DNA of 64,000 nt from Desulfoferrobacter suflitae (lineage in GTDB: Bacteria; Desulfobacterota; Syntrophobacteria; Syntrophobacterales; Syntrophobacteraceae): assembly GCF_022603395.1 (NCBI RefSeq), contig NZ_JAIBKA010000014.1, positions 1 through 64,000 of the forward strand. The letters are read 5' to 3'. Position 1 is the first letter of the stretch; the number at the start of each line of letters is the position of its first letter. The notes below the pieces were generated by a model. That model ran no database searches, was not told the DNA's origin, and worked only from the letters and a program-made list of their open reading frames with translations. This document shows, one piece after another, positions 17,754-26,033 of this stretch. A program made the translations under genes and the position numbers.

Positions 17754-18671
17754 GTGAGGAAGGTTTCTTTGAAAAGGCCGTTGGATAAAGAAAAGGATAA
17801 GATCAAACAGGCCATCAGTTCGGCCAAGTCTGCAAAACCTGCGTACAGCAGCCTGTATCCGCTATTGGAAGCGCTTTTCCTGGCGCAACTCGAAGTCAAG
17901 CAGAACCTCGCACTGGATCCGCCCTCCATCGCTCCCGAACGGGTTCAAACCAGGTGGAGCGAAGGATTTCCCCTGTTGAAGCGATGGGAGTTTCCCATTG
18001 ACACGGATGCAGCGGAAAAAATATTGACTGCTCTGGAAGAAAATATTCCAGCGGACAATCTCCCGCTGCGCGATGCCGGCCGCGCTTTGCGTGATGCCCT
18101 GACCCGACTGCCCCAAAACAGGGAGGAAATCTGGAAAAGTTTTCTGGAGCATGAATGGGAGCCGTGGGAAGAATGGGTGGACACTACTGAAAAGGACGTC
18201 GCTTCGATCATTTTTTGCGCGCGCAGCAGCCTGCGACCTTCTCTGGAAGTAGCGGCACAGGACTTGACAGACAGGTTCCCAGTGCCCGCAAGTTGGCTCA
18301 AGGGGTATTGCCCGGTGTGCGGATCGCTGCCTTCGCTGCTCTCCCTGCAAGGCGAGGGTGAACGTCGTGCCTATTGTTCCTGGTGTGCTACTCAATGGGG
18401 GCTCTACAGAATACAGTGCCCAAGCTGCGAGAACCGGCATCACGAATCCCTCGGCTACTTGTACACCGAGAACGAACCCCAATATCATGTGCATTATTGC
18501 AGACTCTGCAAGACGTACTTCAAGCAGATCGATGTGCGAGAAATGATCGATCCGGTCTATTTTCCATTGGAGGAGTGGACCACCCTTCATCTGGATTTGC
18601 TGGCGCAGAGAGCCGGGTGGCAACAGCCCGCCTCCCCTTCGCCCATTGTATATGGAGAAGCGCAGAGTTAG
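17754..18671 (+). CDS. fdhE: Formate dehydrogenase accessory protein FdhE
   Basis: The C-terminal half has the FdhE rubredoxin-like double knuckle: CPVCGSLPSL, YCSWC, CPSCENRHHESLGYL and CRLCKTYFKQID, four CxxC pairs between about residues 187 and 260. FdhE binds iron and is needed for maturation of formate dehydrogenase, probably at the Tat export check. The N-terminal half is helical, as in the family. The frame opens at GTG 17754, but TTG 17769 has GAGGAAGG five bases before it and may be the real start. The position directly after the two structural genes fits. A strong hairpin separates it from them, so its expression is probably lower. Confidence 0.9.
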   Translation: MRKVSLKRPLDKEKDKIKQAISSAKSAKPAYSSLYPLLEALFLAQLEVKQNLALDPPSIAPERVQTRWSEGFPLLKRWEFPIDTDAAEKILTALEENIPADNLPLRDAGRALRDALTRLPQNREEIWKSFLEHEWEPWEEWVDTTEKDVASIIFCARSSLRPSLEVAAQDLTDRFPVPASWLKGYCPVCGSLPSLLSLQGEGERRAYCSWCATQWGLYRIQCPSCENRHHESLGYLYTENEPQYHVHYCRLCKTYFKQIDVREMIDPVYFPLEEWTTLHLDLLAQRAGWQQPASPSPIVYGEAQS

Positions 18672-18863
18672 AAGAAAAAGCCTGGGATCCCGCAGGGGCG
18701 GAGAAAATATAGGTGCATCGCATAGTCGATTGCCATCTGTGGAATTCTGTTTTATAAGTGCAGGTACCCGTGAAACATGTTCACTGGCTTCAGCCAAGGC
18801 AGCCGGGTAATACACCCGAGCGTCCACCCGTTTTGTTAGCAAAATCCAGGGACAGTTGTTTGT

Positions 18864-20783
18864 ATGTATTTTGGGGATGGATGGAAATCCTATTATTGCG
18901 AACGCTTGATTCAGGCGGATACGGTACTCGACTCAATAGTTCGTGATGGAAATCGCATCTTCATTGGTTCCGGTTGCGGCGAACCGCAACACCTGGTGCG
19001 ATCCCTCCTGCCCCTGCTCGCACGGCGGCGCGATCTGGAATTGGTGCAAAACCATTCCATAGGCGCCATTCCAGAAGACTGGTCGGATCTTGCCACCCAC
19101 TGTAGTCTGCGCACCTTCTTTGTCGGACCCAAATCCAGGAAGGCGGTCAATTTCGGATTGGCAGATTATGTGCCGATCTACTTCTCGTCGATTCCCAGAC
19201 TTTTTCGTGAGGAAGGGTCCCTTGGAATCGACGTGGCTCTGGTGCAGGTTTCGCCTCCCGACGGCCATGGGTTTTGTTCCCTCGGCATCGCCGTGGACAT
19301 CACCAAGGCCGGAGCCGAAACGGCCAGGCAGGTAGTGGCTCAGGTCAACCCCAAAATGCCGCGTACGCTGGGAGACAGCTTTCTCCATGTCACCAGCATC
19401 CAGCATTTTGTCGAATACGAGGAACCGCTGCTGGAGATTGTCTTTCGCGAACGCAGTGCGGTCGCCGAACGCATCGCCCGCTACGTGTCCAGCTTGGTGG
19501 AAGATGGCTCGACCATTCAAGTGGGAATGGGTCGAATCGCCAATTCAGTGCTGCACTACCTGGAGGATAAGAAGGATCTGGGAGTGCATGCAGAGATCAT
19601 AACCGATTCCCACCTTTCCCTGGTGCGTAAAGGTGTCATCAACGGTTCCAGGAAGAACTTTCACCAGGGCAAGATCATCACCAGCACCTGCCTTGGAAGC
19701 AGAGAGCTGTACGATTTTGTTCACAACAATCCGGAGGTGGAGCTTTATCCCATCGACTATGTCAACGACAGCCGAATTATCAGCCGAAACGATCAAATGG
19801 TCACCATCAATTCCGCCCTGGAAATCGACTTCACCGGCCAGGTGTGTGCCGACTCGATCGGCCATAAAGTCTACAGCGGTATCGGCGGCTATGTTGACTT
19901 CATGCACGGCGCGTCGCACGCGCAACGCGGCAGAACCATCATCGCCCTGCCGTCGACCAGTCCGGACGGGAAAAAATCCCGCATTGTCAGCCACTTGACC
20001 AACGGGGCCGGGGTTGTCAGCCCGCGCAGCACGGTACAATACGTGGTGACCGAATTCGGTATCGCCTACCTGCACGGCAAGACCATTCGGGAGCGGGCCC
20101 TTGCGCTTATCAACATAGCTCACCCCAAATTTCGCGAGCGCCTTTTGGAGGAAGCCAAACGACTGCGCTACGTTTACCAGGACCAGATCCTTGCGCCCAT
20201 CTTTGAACCTCTTTATCCGGGCCAATGGGAAACCTATCAGATATTTCCGGGTGGCGGGCAGGTATTTTTTCGCCCCGTCAAACCCACCGATGAACGCGCT
20301 CTGCAGGAATTTTTTTATTCCCTGCCGGACCAGGACATCTACTACCGCTTCTTGTCCGCCATGACGGTGTTCCCGCATCGCAACACGCAAAGTATGGTCA
20401 ACATCGATTATGAGCACGAGATGGCCATTGTGGGCGTTACCGGTGAAATCGGCAATGAAACCATAGTGGCACTGGGCCGCTATATTCTGGACCAAAAAAG
20501 CAATATGGCCGAGGTGGATTTTGCCGTGCGGGCCGACTGGCAGAGGGGCGGTATCGGCACGTTTTTGTTGCACTATCTTTGTCAGATAGCCAAGAGTAAA
20601 GGCATCAGCGGTTTCACGGCTTATGTGCTGGCGGCTAATCGCAGAATGCTGGGAATTTTTCATAAGGTCGGCTATGTTGTGCACAGCCATTTCGAAGACG
20701 GCATCTACGAGATCTCGTTTCGCTTTGACGAACCGGCCCAGGCGTGTGTCACCGATGAATGCAGTGTGGAGAATAGTCAATAG
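18864..20783 (+). CDS. Acetyl-CoA hydrolase/CoA-transferase fused to GNAT acetyltransferase
   Basis: Residues 1 to about 440 form a CoA-transferase of the acetyl-CoA hydrolase/4-hydroxybutyrate CoA-transferase family: GSGCGEPQHL near the start, LGVHAEIITDSHL (with the likely catalytic Glu), IGGYVDFMHGA and VVTEFGIAYLHGKTIRERA. From about residue 465 a GNAT domain follows (FFRPVKPTDERALQEFF, then ADWQRGGIGTFLL as the acetyl-CoA loop and ANRRMLGIFHKVGY). The fusion is known in anaerobes; the GNAT part may acetylate lysines, possibly tying CoA metabolism to protein acetylation. It is the first gene of a tight operon with a HAD hydrolase and minCDE. The ATG is preceded by GGGACAG. Confidence 0.88.
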   Translation: MYFGDGWKSYYCERLIQADTVLDSIVRDGNRIFIGSGCGEPQHLVRSLLPLLARRRDLELVQNHSIGAIPEDWSDLATHCSLRTFFVGPKSRKAVNFGLADYVPIYFSSIPRLFREEGSLGIDVALVQVSPPDGHGFCSLGIAVDITKAGAETARQVVAQVNPKMPRTLGDSFLHVTSIQHFVEYEEPLLEIVFRERSAVAERIARYVSSLVEDGSTIQVGMGRIANSVLHYLEDKKDLGVHAEIITDSHLSLVRKGVINGSRKNFHQGKIITSTCLGSRELYDFVHNNPEVELYPIDYVNDSRIISRNDQMVTINSALEIDFTGQVCADSIGHKVYSGIGGYVDFMHGASHAQRGRTIIALPSTSPDGKKSRIVSHLTNGAGVVSPRSTVQYVVTEFGIAYLHGKTIRERALALINIAHPKFRERLLEEAKRLRYVYQDQILAPIFEPLYPGQWETYQIFPGGGQVFFRPVKPTDERALQEFFYSLPDQDIYYRFLSAMTVFPHRNTQSMVNIDYEHEMAIVGVTGEIGNETIVALGRYILDQKSNMAEVDFAVRADWQRGGIGTFLLHYLCQIAKSKGISGFTAYVLAANRRMLGIFHKVGYVVHSHFEDGIYEISFRFDEPAQACVTDECSVENSQ

Positions 20784-20785
20784 TT

Positions 20786-21409
20786 ATGCGTACAAGAGAG
20801 GCCATCGAGCCGAAAGAACTGGCTTTTGATATAGATGGAGTAGTTGCCGACACAATGGAGGTGTTTGTCAGGCTGGCTCATTCCAGGTATGGATTATCCC
20901 ACCTCAGCAAAGAGCACATGACGTGCTATGATCTGTACCAGTGTCTGAATCTGGAACGAGAGATCATCGATGATCTCATCTGTCTCACTCTGGACGACGA
21001 GCACACCCTGCAAATTCCCCCCATGCCGCTGGCTCCCGACGTGCTCACTGAGCTGGCCGAACATGGTCCCCTGCGTTTTGTCACCGCGCGCATCTGGCCG
21101 GAATCGATCATCCGCTGGCTGCAGCAGACTTTGCCGCAGGTAGCGCCGGAAAACATTCAGGTGGTGGCGACCGGATCCCCGGAAGCCAAGTTGGGAATTC
21201 TCCAGGAACTCGGGGTTCGCTGCTTCGTTGAAGATCGACTTGAAACGTGTCATTTTCTGGTCCGGGCCGGCATTCAACCGCTCCTCTACGACCAACCCTG
21301 GAACCGCACCTCCAACCAGTATCCTCGATTCAGGACGTGGCTCCAGTTGAGGCAAACCATTTTCCCGGAGAATGGAACCAATCACAATACCGGCGCAGGA
21401 GGACCCTAA
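20786..21409 (+). CDS. HAD-superfamily hydrolase, 5'(3')-nucleotidase-like
   Basis: The 207-residue protein has HAD motif I AFDIDGVVADTMEVF (both Asp residues present), motif II VTARIWPES and motif III/IV CFVEDRLETC. Overall it resembles NT5C-type 5'(3')-deoxyribonucleotidases and the related small HAD proteins of unknown substrate. It would dephosphorylate a nucleotide or sugar phosphate in the cytoplasm. Its ATG lies two bases after the CoA-transferase stop, and its TAA stop directly abuts the TTG start of minC, so translation is probably coupled on both sides. Confidence 0.8.
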   Translation: MRTREAIEPKELAFDIDGVVADTMEVFVRLAHSRYGLSHLSKEHMTCYDLYQCLNLEREIIDDLICLTLDDEHTLQIPPMPLAPDVLTELAEHGPLRFVTARIWPESIIRWLQQTLPQVAPENIQVVATGSPEAKLGILQELGVRCFVEDRLETCHFLVRAGIQPLLYDQPWNRTSNQYPRFRTWLQLRQTIFPENGTNHNTGAGGP

Positions 21410-22081
21410 TTGCCGCTGAGGAATGCTGACAGACCACTGCCGATTCAGATCAAAGCAACCCGGGACGGATTCACCCTGGTGCCCGATGCGACGACTCCTT
21501 TCCAGGAGATCATGCGTTACATGAAACACCGCCTGGATGAGTCGCATGATTTCTTTTATCATTCGGAGATGAGCCTGGATCTTAGCGCGCGACCACTACA
21601 AACGGACCAGATTCTCGAACTGCGCTGCCTGCTGGCAGAAAAAGCCGGTGTGAAGCTGGTCGAAGTGAAGATGCGAGAAGATCTCGTCTGCACCCTTGAG
21701 CCGGCGCGCACCCGCCCTAAAGCGGCTCCTCAATGCTCCAGCCCGCGCAACCGGGAGGTAACCCCCATGATTGTGCGGTCCACCTGCCGCTCCGGCACGC
21801 GCATCGAGTCGCCGGCGGATTGCGTGGTGCTGGGGGATGTGAATCCCGGTGCAGAAGTCATCGCGGTGGGCGACATCATCGTTTTCGGCAGCCTCAGAGG
21901 TGTTGCCCATGCGGGAGCAACAGGGGACTGCTCGGCACGCATCTGGGCACTCAGCATTGAACCCAGTCAGATTCGTATTGCTGATCTGGTGGCGCTTCCT
22001 CCCGCCGGCAACAAACCGACTCCAAAACGTTTTGAAATCGCCGAAATTCAGAACAACATGATCCAGGTCTTGACTTTGTGA
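21410..22081 (+). CDS. minC: Septum site-determining protein MinC
   Basis: MinC blocks FtsZ ring formation away from mid-cell. The N-terminal domain (IQIKATRDGFTLV to about residue 105) is followed by a short linker and the beta-helical C-terminal domain (TPMIVRSTCRSGTRIESPAD, VVLGDVNPGAEVIAVGDI, VFGSLRGVAHAGATGD), which dimerises and binds MinD. At 223 residues it is full length. The start is a TTG at 21410, adjoining the previous stop; GGAGG seven bases upstream supports it, and the next ATG would delete the N-terminal domain's first strand. minD follows after 140 bases. Confidence 0.93.
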   Translation: MPLRNADRPLPIQIKATRDGFTLVPDATTPFQEIMRYMKHRLDESHDFFYHSEMSLDLSARPLQTDQILELRCLLAEKAGVKLVEVKMREDLVCTLEPARTRPKAAPQCSSPRNREVTPMIVRSTCRSGTRIESPADCVVLGDVNPGAEVIAVGDIIVFGSLRGVAHAGATGDCSARIWALSIEPSQIRIADLVALPPAGNKPTPKRFEIAEIQNNMIQVLTL

Positions 22082-22221
22082 CGCTGGGGGTGGGGTGGCG
22101 GGGAGCAAAACCACAAACTGTAACCTTCCGACAATGCTTTGGATGCCCTGGTCGCGAACAGGGGAATGGCGCAAACGGCGGATGGGGCAATGGCATTGGC
22201 ACCTACAGGGATGGATGACAC

Positions 22222-23013
22222 ATGGCTGGAAAAACGATTGTGGTAACATCAGGCAAGGGGGGCGTCGGGAAAACCACGACCGTGGCTAATATCGGCACCA
22301 TGTTGGCCAAGAAGAAGTACTCTGTCTGCATGCTCGATGCCGACATCGGTCTGCGCAATCTGGATGTGGTGATGGGCCTCGAAAACCGCATTGTCTACAA
22401 CCTGGTGGATGTCATCGAAGGACACTGCCGCACCGCACAGGCCATGATTCGCGACCGCAAACTGAGCAATTTGTGTATGATCCCGGCTGCCCAGACCCGG
22501 GAAAAGAACTCGGTTCAACCGGAACAAATGAAGACTCTGTGTGCGGAGCTCGCCGAGGAATTCGACTATATCATCATCGATTGCCCGGCAGGCATCGAGC
22601 AGGGTTTTAAGAATGCTGTGGCGGGAGCGCAAACGGCGATTGTCGTGACTACTCCCGAAGTTTCCGCCATACGCGACGCAGATCGAGTCATTGGGTTGCT
22701 CGAAGCGAGTCTCCTCAGAGACATTCACCTCATCATCAATCGCTTGAATCACCGCATGGTCAAGAAAGGCGACATGATGTCCACGGCGGACATCCTTTCT
22801 CTTCTGGCAGTGCCCCTGTTGGGGGTGGTGCCGGAAAGTGAGGAAGTCGTCATTTCCACCAACCGGGGAGTGCCCCTGGTGCATCAGCGCGGCAGCCGGG
22901 CTGGGCGCGCCTTCACCCAGATAGCAGCTCGTCTCAACGGTGAAGAAGTGCCATTTGAGGATGAGAGTGGGAACGGCTTTCTTGGCAAAATGAAGCGGTT
23001 CATCTGGAGCTGA
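22222..23013 (+). CDS. minD: Septum site-determining ATPase MinD
   Basis: MinD is a membrane-cycling ATPase that recruits MinC and is released by MinE. The deviant Walker A motif is at the N-terminus (TSGKGGVGKTTT), followed by LDADIGLRNLDVVMGLENR and YIIIDCPAGIEQGF (Walker B). The last residues, NGFLGKMKRFIWS, form the short amphipathic membrane-targeting helix. At 263 residues the protein has normal length. It lies between minC and minE in the usual order. The 140-base gap after minC is wider than usual and has no clear terminator. Confidence 0.96.
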   Translation: MAGKTIVVTSGKGGVGKTTTVANIGTMLAKKKYSVCMLDADIGLRNLDVVMGLENRIVYNLVDVIEGHCRTAQAMIRDRKLSNLCMIPAAQTREKNSVQPEQMKTLCAELAEEFDYIIIDCPAGIEQGFKNAVAGAQTAIVVTTPEVSAIRDADRVIGLLEASLLRDIHLIINRLNHRMVKKGDMMSTADILSLLAVPLLGVVPESEEVVISTNRGVPLVHQRGSRAGRAFTQIAARLNGEEVPFEDESGNGFLGKMKRFIWS

Positions 23014-23029
23014 ACAGGAGGATTAGCAA

Positions 23030-23299
23030 ATGCTGAAGGCAATCCGCAGATTTTTTGGAGAGAAACCGAGCAGTCAAGAGGCCCGAAGAAGAATGCAGGT
23101 AGTACTGATGCATGATCGCATGGATCTGGCACCGGATGTCATGGAATCCCTGAAGAACGACATTCTGGCGGTTCTTGCACGCTATATGGAAATTGACCAG
23201 CACAGTATTCGGGTCGATCTGGAACAGGGCAAGGATTACACCGCGCTGGTATCCAATGTACACGTCAAACGCGTTTACCGTCACGCCCATTCCAACTAG
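23030..23299 (+). CDS. minE: Cell division topological specificity factor MinE
   Basis: At 89 residues this is a normal MinE. It has the anti-MinCD N-terminal part (RFFGEKPSSQEARRRMQVVL) and the topological-specificity domain (HDRMDLAPDVMESLKNDILAVLARY broken into helix and strand, then IRVDLEQGKDYTALVSNVHV). It displaces MinC and stimulates MinD ATPase, driving pole-to-pole oscillation. AGGAGG lies nine bases before the ATG and 16 bases separate it from minD. Confidence 0.95.
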   Translation: MLKAIRRFFGEKPSSQEARRRMQVVLMHDRMDLAPDVMESLKNDILAVLARYMEIDQHSIRVDLEQGKDYTALVSNVHVKRVYRHAHSN

Positions 23300-23322
23300 A
23301 GGCGACTACAAAGGGCTCTTGG

Positions 23323-23562
23323 ATGGCATTACAGGTACTGCTGGCGGCGACCTTAAGAAAATACTTTCCCGACTATGATCATGCAAACGGCTTGACTGTG
23401 CCGATCCGTGCGGGGATGACGGTGCGCGATCTGGCCGAACAGCTGAAATTACCCGTGGCCGACATCAAGCTGATCATGATCGACGGCCGTGCGGCGAACT
23501 GGGAAACGGTGCTGTACGGGAACGAGCGCGTGGCACTGTTTCCTCCCGTGGGCGGCGGTTAG
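23323..23562 (+). CDS. MoaD/ThiS-family sulfur carrier protein
   Basis: The 79-residue protein has the ubiquitin-like carrier fold pattern (MALQVLLAATLRKYFP ... MTVRDLAEQLKLP ... ERVALFPPVGGG). The C-terminal glycines would be adenylated by a MoeB/ThiF-type enzyme and converted to thiocarboxylate for molybdopterin, thiamine or other sulfur insertion. It ends in three glycines rather than two. No E1 enzyme or MoaE gene is in the window. It lies 23 bases after minE, so it is probably read from the min operon; a molybdopterin role would suit the nearby formate dehydrogenase. Confidence 0.82.
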   Translation: MALQVLLAATLRKYFPDYDHANGLTVPIRAGMTVRDLAEQLKLPVADIKLIMIDGRAANWETVLYGNERVALFPPVGGG

Positions 23563-23708
23563 CCCGCGAGCGCAGAAAACCCGGGCAGGGGCGGGCGCTT
23601 GCTCGCAATCAGGCAGTGCGGCTTTTCCGACCGTTTTAGCGTACACAGGGATGGCACTAAAGGGGGTAGAAAGCCATCACACCGGACTATCACAGAAATC
23701 TGGCAGCA

Positions 23709-24545
23709 TCATGGGCCAACACAGCCGACCCGCTTCAACCACGCCTGAGAAGCCTCCTCCAACAGGCGGTAGAAATTTTTCGATCCGCCCAGTCCCTTCC
23801 TGCCAAAATAATAATTGATCTCGAGGAACAGCGGATGGCCCGTCACGTGCCCCTCATTCACAGGAAACAGAAAATCGAGCCCCGCCAGATTGATTCCGCT
23901 CACACAACTGAGATGCCTCGCCCAGTGTCTGCCCACAGCCTGTAAATGCGGGTCGCTCACCATATCCAGGACCGCTCCTTTGCTCAGATTGTGGTAAAAG
24001 CTCTCCTCAGCCCCTTGGACACGCCAATAACTGTATATCGTGTCACCCATGATGACCACCCGCAGATCTCGACCGTTCGTTGGAATCCGCTCCTGCGCCA
24101 AAAAACCGGAGAATCCGTTTTTCTCCATCCCGGCAAACATTCGCAGGATGGGTGCGACGCTCTCCCGATTGTTCAGCAAAAATACGTGGGAGCCTTCACC
24201 CCCTTCGTTGTGTTTGACCACCAGAGGATAGGTCGCATTATCCCAAAATTGCGGCGGGCACGAGTCAACTGTTGGAAACAGCCAGGAACGCGGATGAGGC
24301 AGACGATAGTTTTGAAAAAGGCGAATGTCCCCTAACTTACCCTTATACAGGAACCGGCATCGGTAATCCGGAAAGATGCGGGAACAACATTGGCGGGCGG
24401 CGTTCCACAGGGTTTCGGTACAACCCTGAGGCAGCAATATGGCCGACGCCTGTCGCATCAAAGCAAGATCCTCTTCATTGGGATCTCTGCCGGCACAAAT
24501 CCGATTGACATCCCCTGCGAGAACAGGGTGGTACGACACAATCAT
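23709..24545 (-). CDS. ATP-grasp ligase, RimK-like
   Basis: The 278-residue protein has the ATP-grasp core: YPLVVKHNEGGEGSHVFLL (nucleotide-binding lysine and glycine loop), FLAQERIPTNGRDLRVVIMG, NLSKGA and the metal-binding LDFLFPVN ... FLEINYYFGRKG. These are the signs of RimK/glutathione-synthetase-type carboxylate-amine ligases, which add amino acids to protein C-termini or make small peptides. It is eight bases downstream of the pRiA4b zinc-finger gene and surely co-transcribed with it. The N-terminal 60 residues are unusual and cysteine-containing. Substrate is unknown. Confidence 0.82.
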   Translation of the reverse strand: MIVSYHPVLAGDVNRICAGRDPNEEDLALMRQASAILLPQGCTETLWNAARQCCSRIFPDYRCRFLYKGKLGDIRLFQNYRLPHPRSWLFPTVDSCPPQFWDNATYPLVVKHNEGGEGSHVFLLNNRESVAPILRMFAGMEKNGFSGFLAQERIPTNGRDLRVVIMGDTIYSYWRVQGAEESFYHNLSKGAVLDMVSDPHLQAVGRHWARHLSCVSGINLAGLDFLFPVNEGHVTGHPLFLEINYYFGRKGLGGSKNFYRLLEEASQAWLKRVGCVGP

Positions 24546-24553
24546 GGCCCGAA

Positions 24554-25243
24554 TCAGTAGGGTGGCTCAGCCGGGCCGGTATAGCCGCACATTCCAAGGC
24601 GCGGTGAATTGACCAGGGGGATCGGCTCTCCATAGTCATGGTGCGGATGATCTTTGGCATGCTCATCGCACAGGCTGCCATCCTCATCATGTTCATAGAC
24701 GCATTCCAGACACAGCCAGGCAGCAGATTTGCCGCACTGCATGCATTTGAATTCCAGCGGCCTGTTACGTGCCATGAGGAAAATGGGATGTTTGCTCAAC
24801 GGTTTCCCGGATCGGACATCCGACACCTTCACCTGCGTTTCCGAAGAAGTCCCGAAATCGTATATGTGGGTGAGCACCATGCCCGGCTCGAACGTCTGCT
24901 CAGCCCGTCTGGACATGGCAATCTCGCTTCCGCCCCAACCGCCGGACCCCGTCTGGAACACACTCATGTGGCCACAGCATTCCAGCCAAATCTCCCGCAG
25001 GTAGTGGTCGAGTTCCTGCAGCCTCGCCTTGCCGTTCATTTCCAGGTGCAGCCAATAATCGCCGTTCCATAAATCCTGCACCTGCAGATGATAGATGGTC
25101 TGGGGCTGCCCCTTTTTCTGCCCCGCCTTGCCGATTGCTTCCTGCCGTTTCGGACATGTTTTCAGATGCCGCGTCAAGCCGCCCTTCGCCAGTTCACGCC
25201 GGCAAAAAAAACAGACGCCCTTGGATTGTTCCCTTGCTGCCAT
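24554..25243 (-). CDS. pRiA4b ORF-3-like protein with terminal zinc fingers
   Basis: The 229-residue protein has three parts. Residues 10-31 hold a C2HC zinc finger (CFFCRRELAKGGLTRHLKTC). The middle (about 45-150) resembles the plasmid pRiA4b ORF-3/MM3350 domain: IYHLQVQDLWNGDYWLHLE, LQELDHYLREIWLE and YDFGTSSETQVKVSDV. The C-terminus (about 168-210) is a B-box-like cluster: CMQCGKSAAWLCLECVYE then CDEHAKDHPHHDY. Function is unknown; the central domain occurs near mobile elements. The ATG is preceded by GTGAAACATT with no good ribosome-binding site. It is the first gene of the pair with the ATP-grasp ligase. Confidence 0.8.
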   Translation of the reverse strand: MAAREQSKGVCFFCRRELAKGGLTRHLKTCPKRQEAIGKAGQKKGQPQTIYHLQVQDLWNGDYWLHLEMNGKARLQELDHYLREIWLECCGHMSVFQTGSGGWGGSEIAMSRRAEQTFEPGMVLTHIYDFGTSSETQVKVSDVRSGKPLSKHPIFLMARNRPLEFKCMQCGKSAAWLCLECVYEHDEDGSLCDEHAKDHPHHDYGEPIPLVNSPRLGMCGYTGPAEPPY

Positions 25244-25782
25244 AATGTTTCACCTCATCGCGAATGTTTCCTTATTCCCTGAAATCCATTATCCCTTGCC
25301 AGAAAGAAAGTACATGGACGATCAGGATAGCAAATCTTTTCATTTCTTCAAGCACGAGAAACCACCAGGGGGCGGCCCAGCATCGGATCAACCAATACCC
25401 GTTTACCAACTGCTGGAATGACATCGGCTTGCCGGGCCTTGGGTGCAGAGCCTGCGCTCGCGTCTGCATTGACCAGGAAGAAGCCATCGGCATGAACCTC
25501 TCATGTATCAGAAACAGGAGTGTCTCAAAATACATCATGAGACACATACCCAAAGAACCATCCCGAAATTTTTCCTGCGCCGTCACTCCGGAAAGACACC
25601 GTCAAGGCGGCGGAGCTTCAGGAATTCTCGAGAATACCGCAGTGCAGGCCGACATATCTTGTTTAAACACGATCGATCTTGGGATAATCTCCAAGGGATG
25701 TGATCTCTGATGGTCTCTCACCACGGACCTGAGTGAAAGCAGACCGCTGGTGTCTCGATTGCTCCGCTGCCCCACCCTCCCC

Positions 25783-25815
25783 CAGTATGGCTCATACCTT
25801 TTCCGAGCCATACTG
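25783..25815. repeat. Perfect 11-bp inverted repeat (hairpin)
   Basis: CAGTATGGCTC (25783-25793) pairs perfectly with GAGCCATACTG (25805-25815) around an 11-base loop. No T-run follows on either strand, so it is not a standard terminator. It lies 26 bases before the REPIN-like element. Confidence 0.7.
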
Positions 25816-25841
25816 TTGATGAAAATGATTTTGGCTTCCAG

Positions 25842-25922
25842 GTAGGCTGGGTTGAAGTACCAAACCCGGCAAACGAGGCACTGGGGTTCGTCACACGAAA
25901 CGCGTGACGCAGCTCAACCTAC
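25842..25922 (+). repeat. Diverged REPIN-like element (two inverted REPs)
   Basis: The left half begins GTAGGCTGGGTTGAAG and continues to AAACCCGGCA, matching the REP copy at 8437-8468 with a few changes. The right half ends ACGCAGCTCAACCTAC, matching the inverted copy at 9091-9122. Two REPs in inverted order about 80 bases long form a REPIN, the form that RAYTs mobilise. It is 17 kb from the RAYT gene. Confidence 0.6.
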
Positions 25923-26033
25923 ACCAGAAACATTATCTTGGAAGCTATAGAATCATGATATGCAAGATTGGCACAGTTGTTGTTAATGCATTCCCTACGA
26001 ATGCGAATCACCTCAAACGAGTGGGAGGACAAC

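Larger units (their letters stand above)
25244..26033. other. Long intergenic region with hairpin and REPIN-like element
   Basis: Apart from the hairpin at 25783-25815 and the REPIN-like element at 25842-25922, described separately, I see nothing firm. A 104-codon minus-strand frame (25272-25586) and a 35-codon plus-strand frame starting at 25314 read somewhat like protein but have no ribosome-binding site and no recognised family. Confidence 0.35.

Noticed and set aside
25272-25586. A 104-codon minus-strand frame that reads like a small membrane protein
   Set aside because: The GTG start has no usable ribosome-binding site and there is no recognised family.
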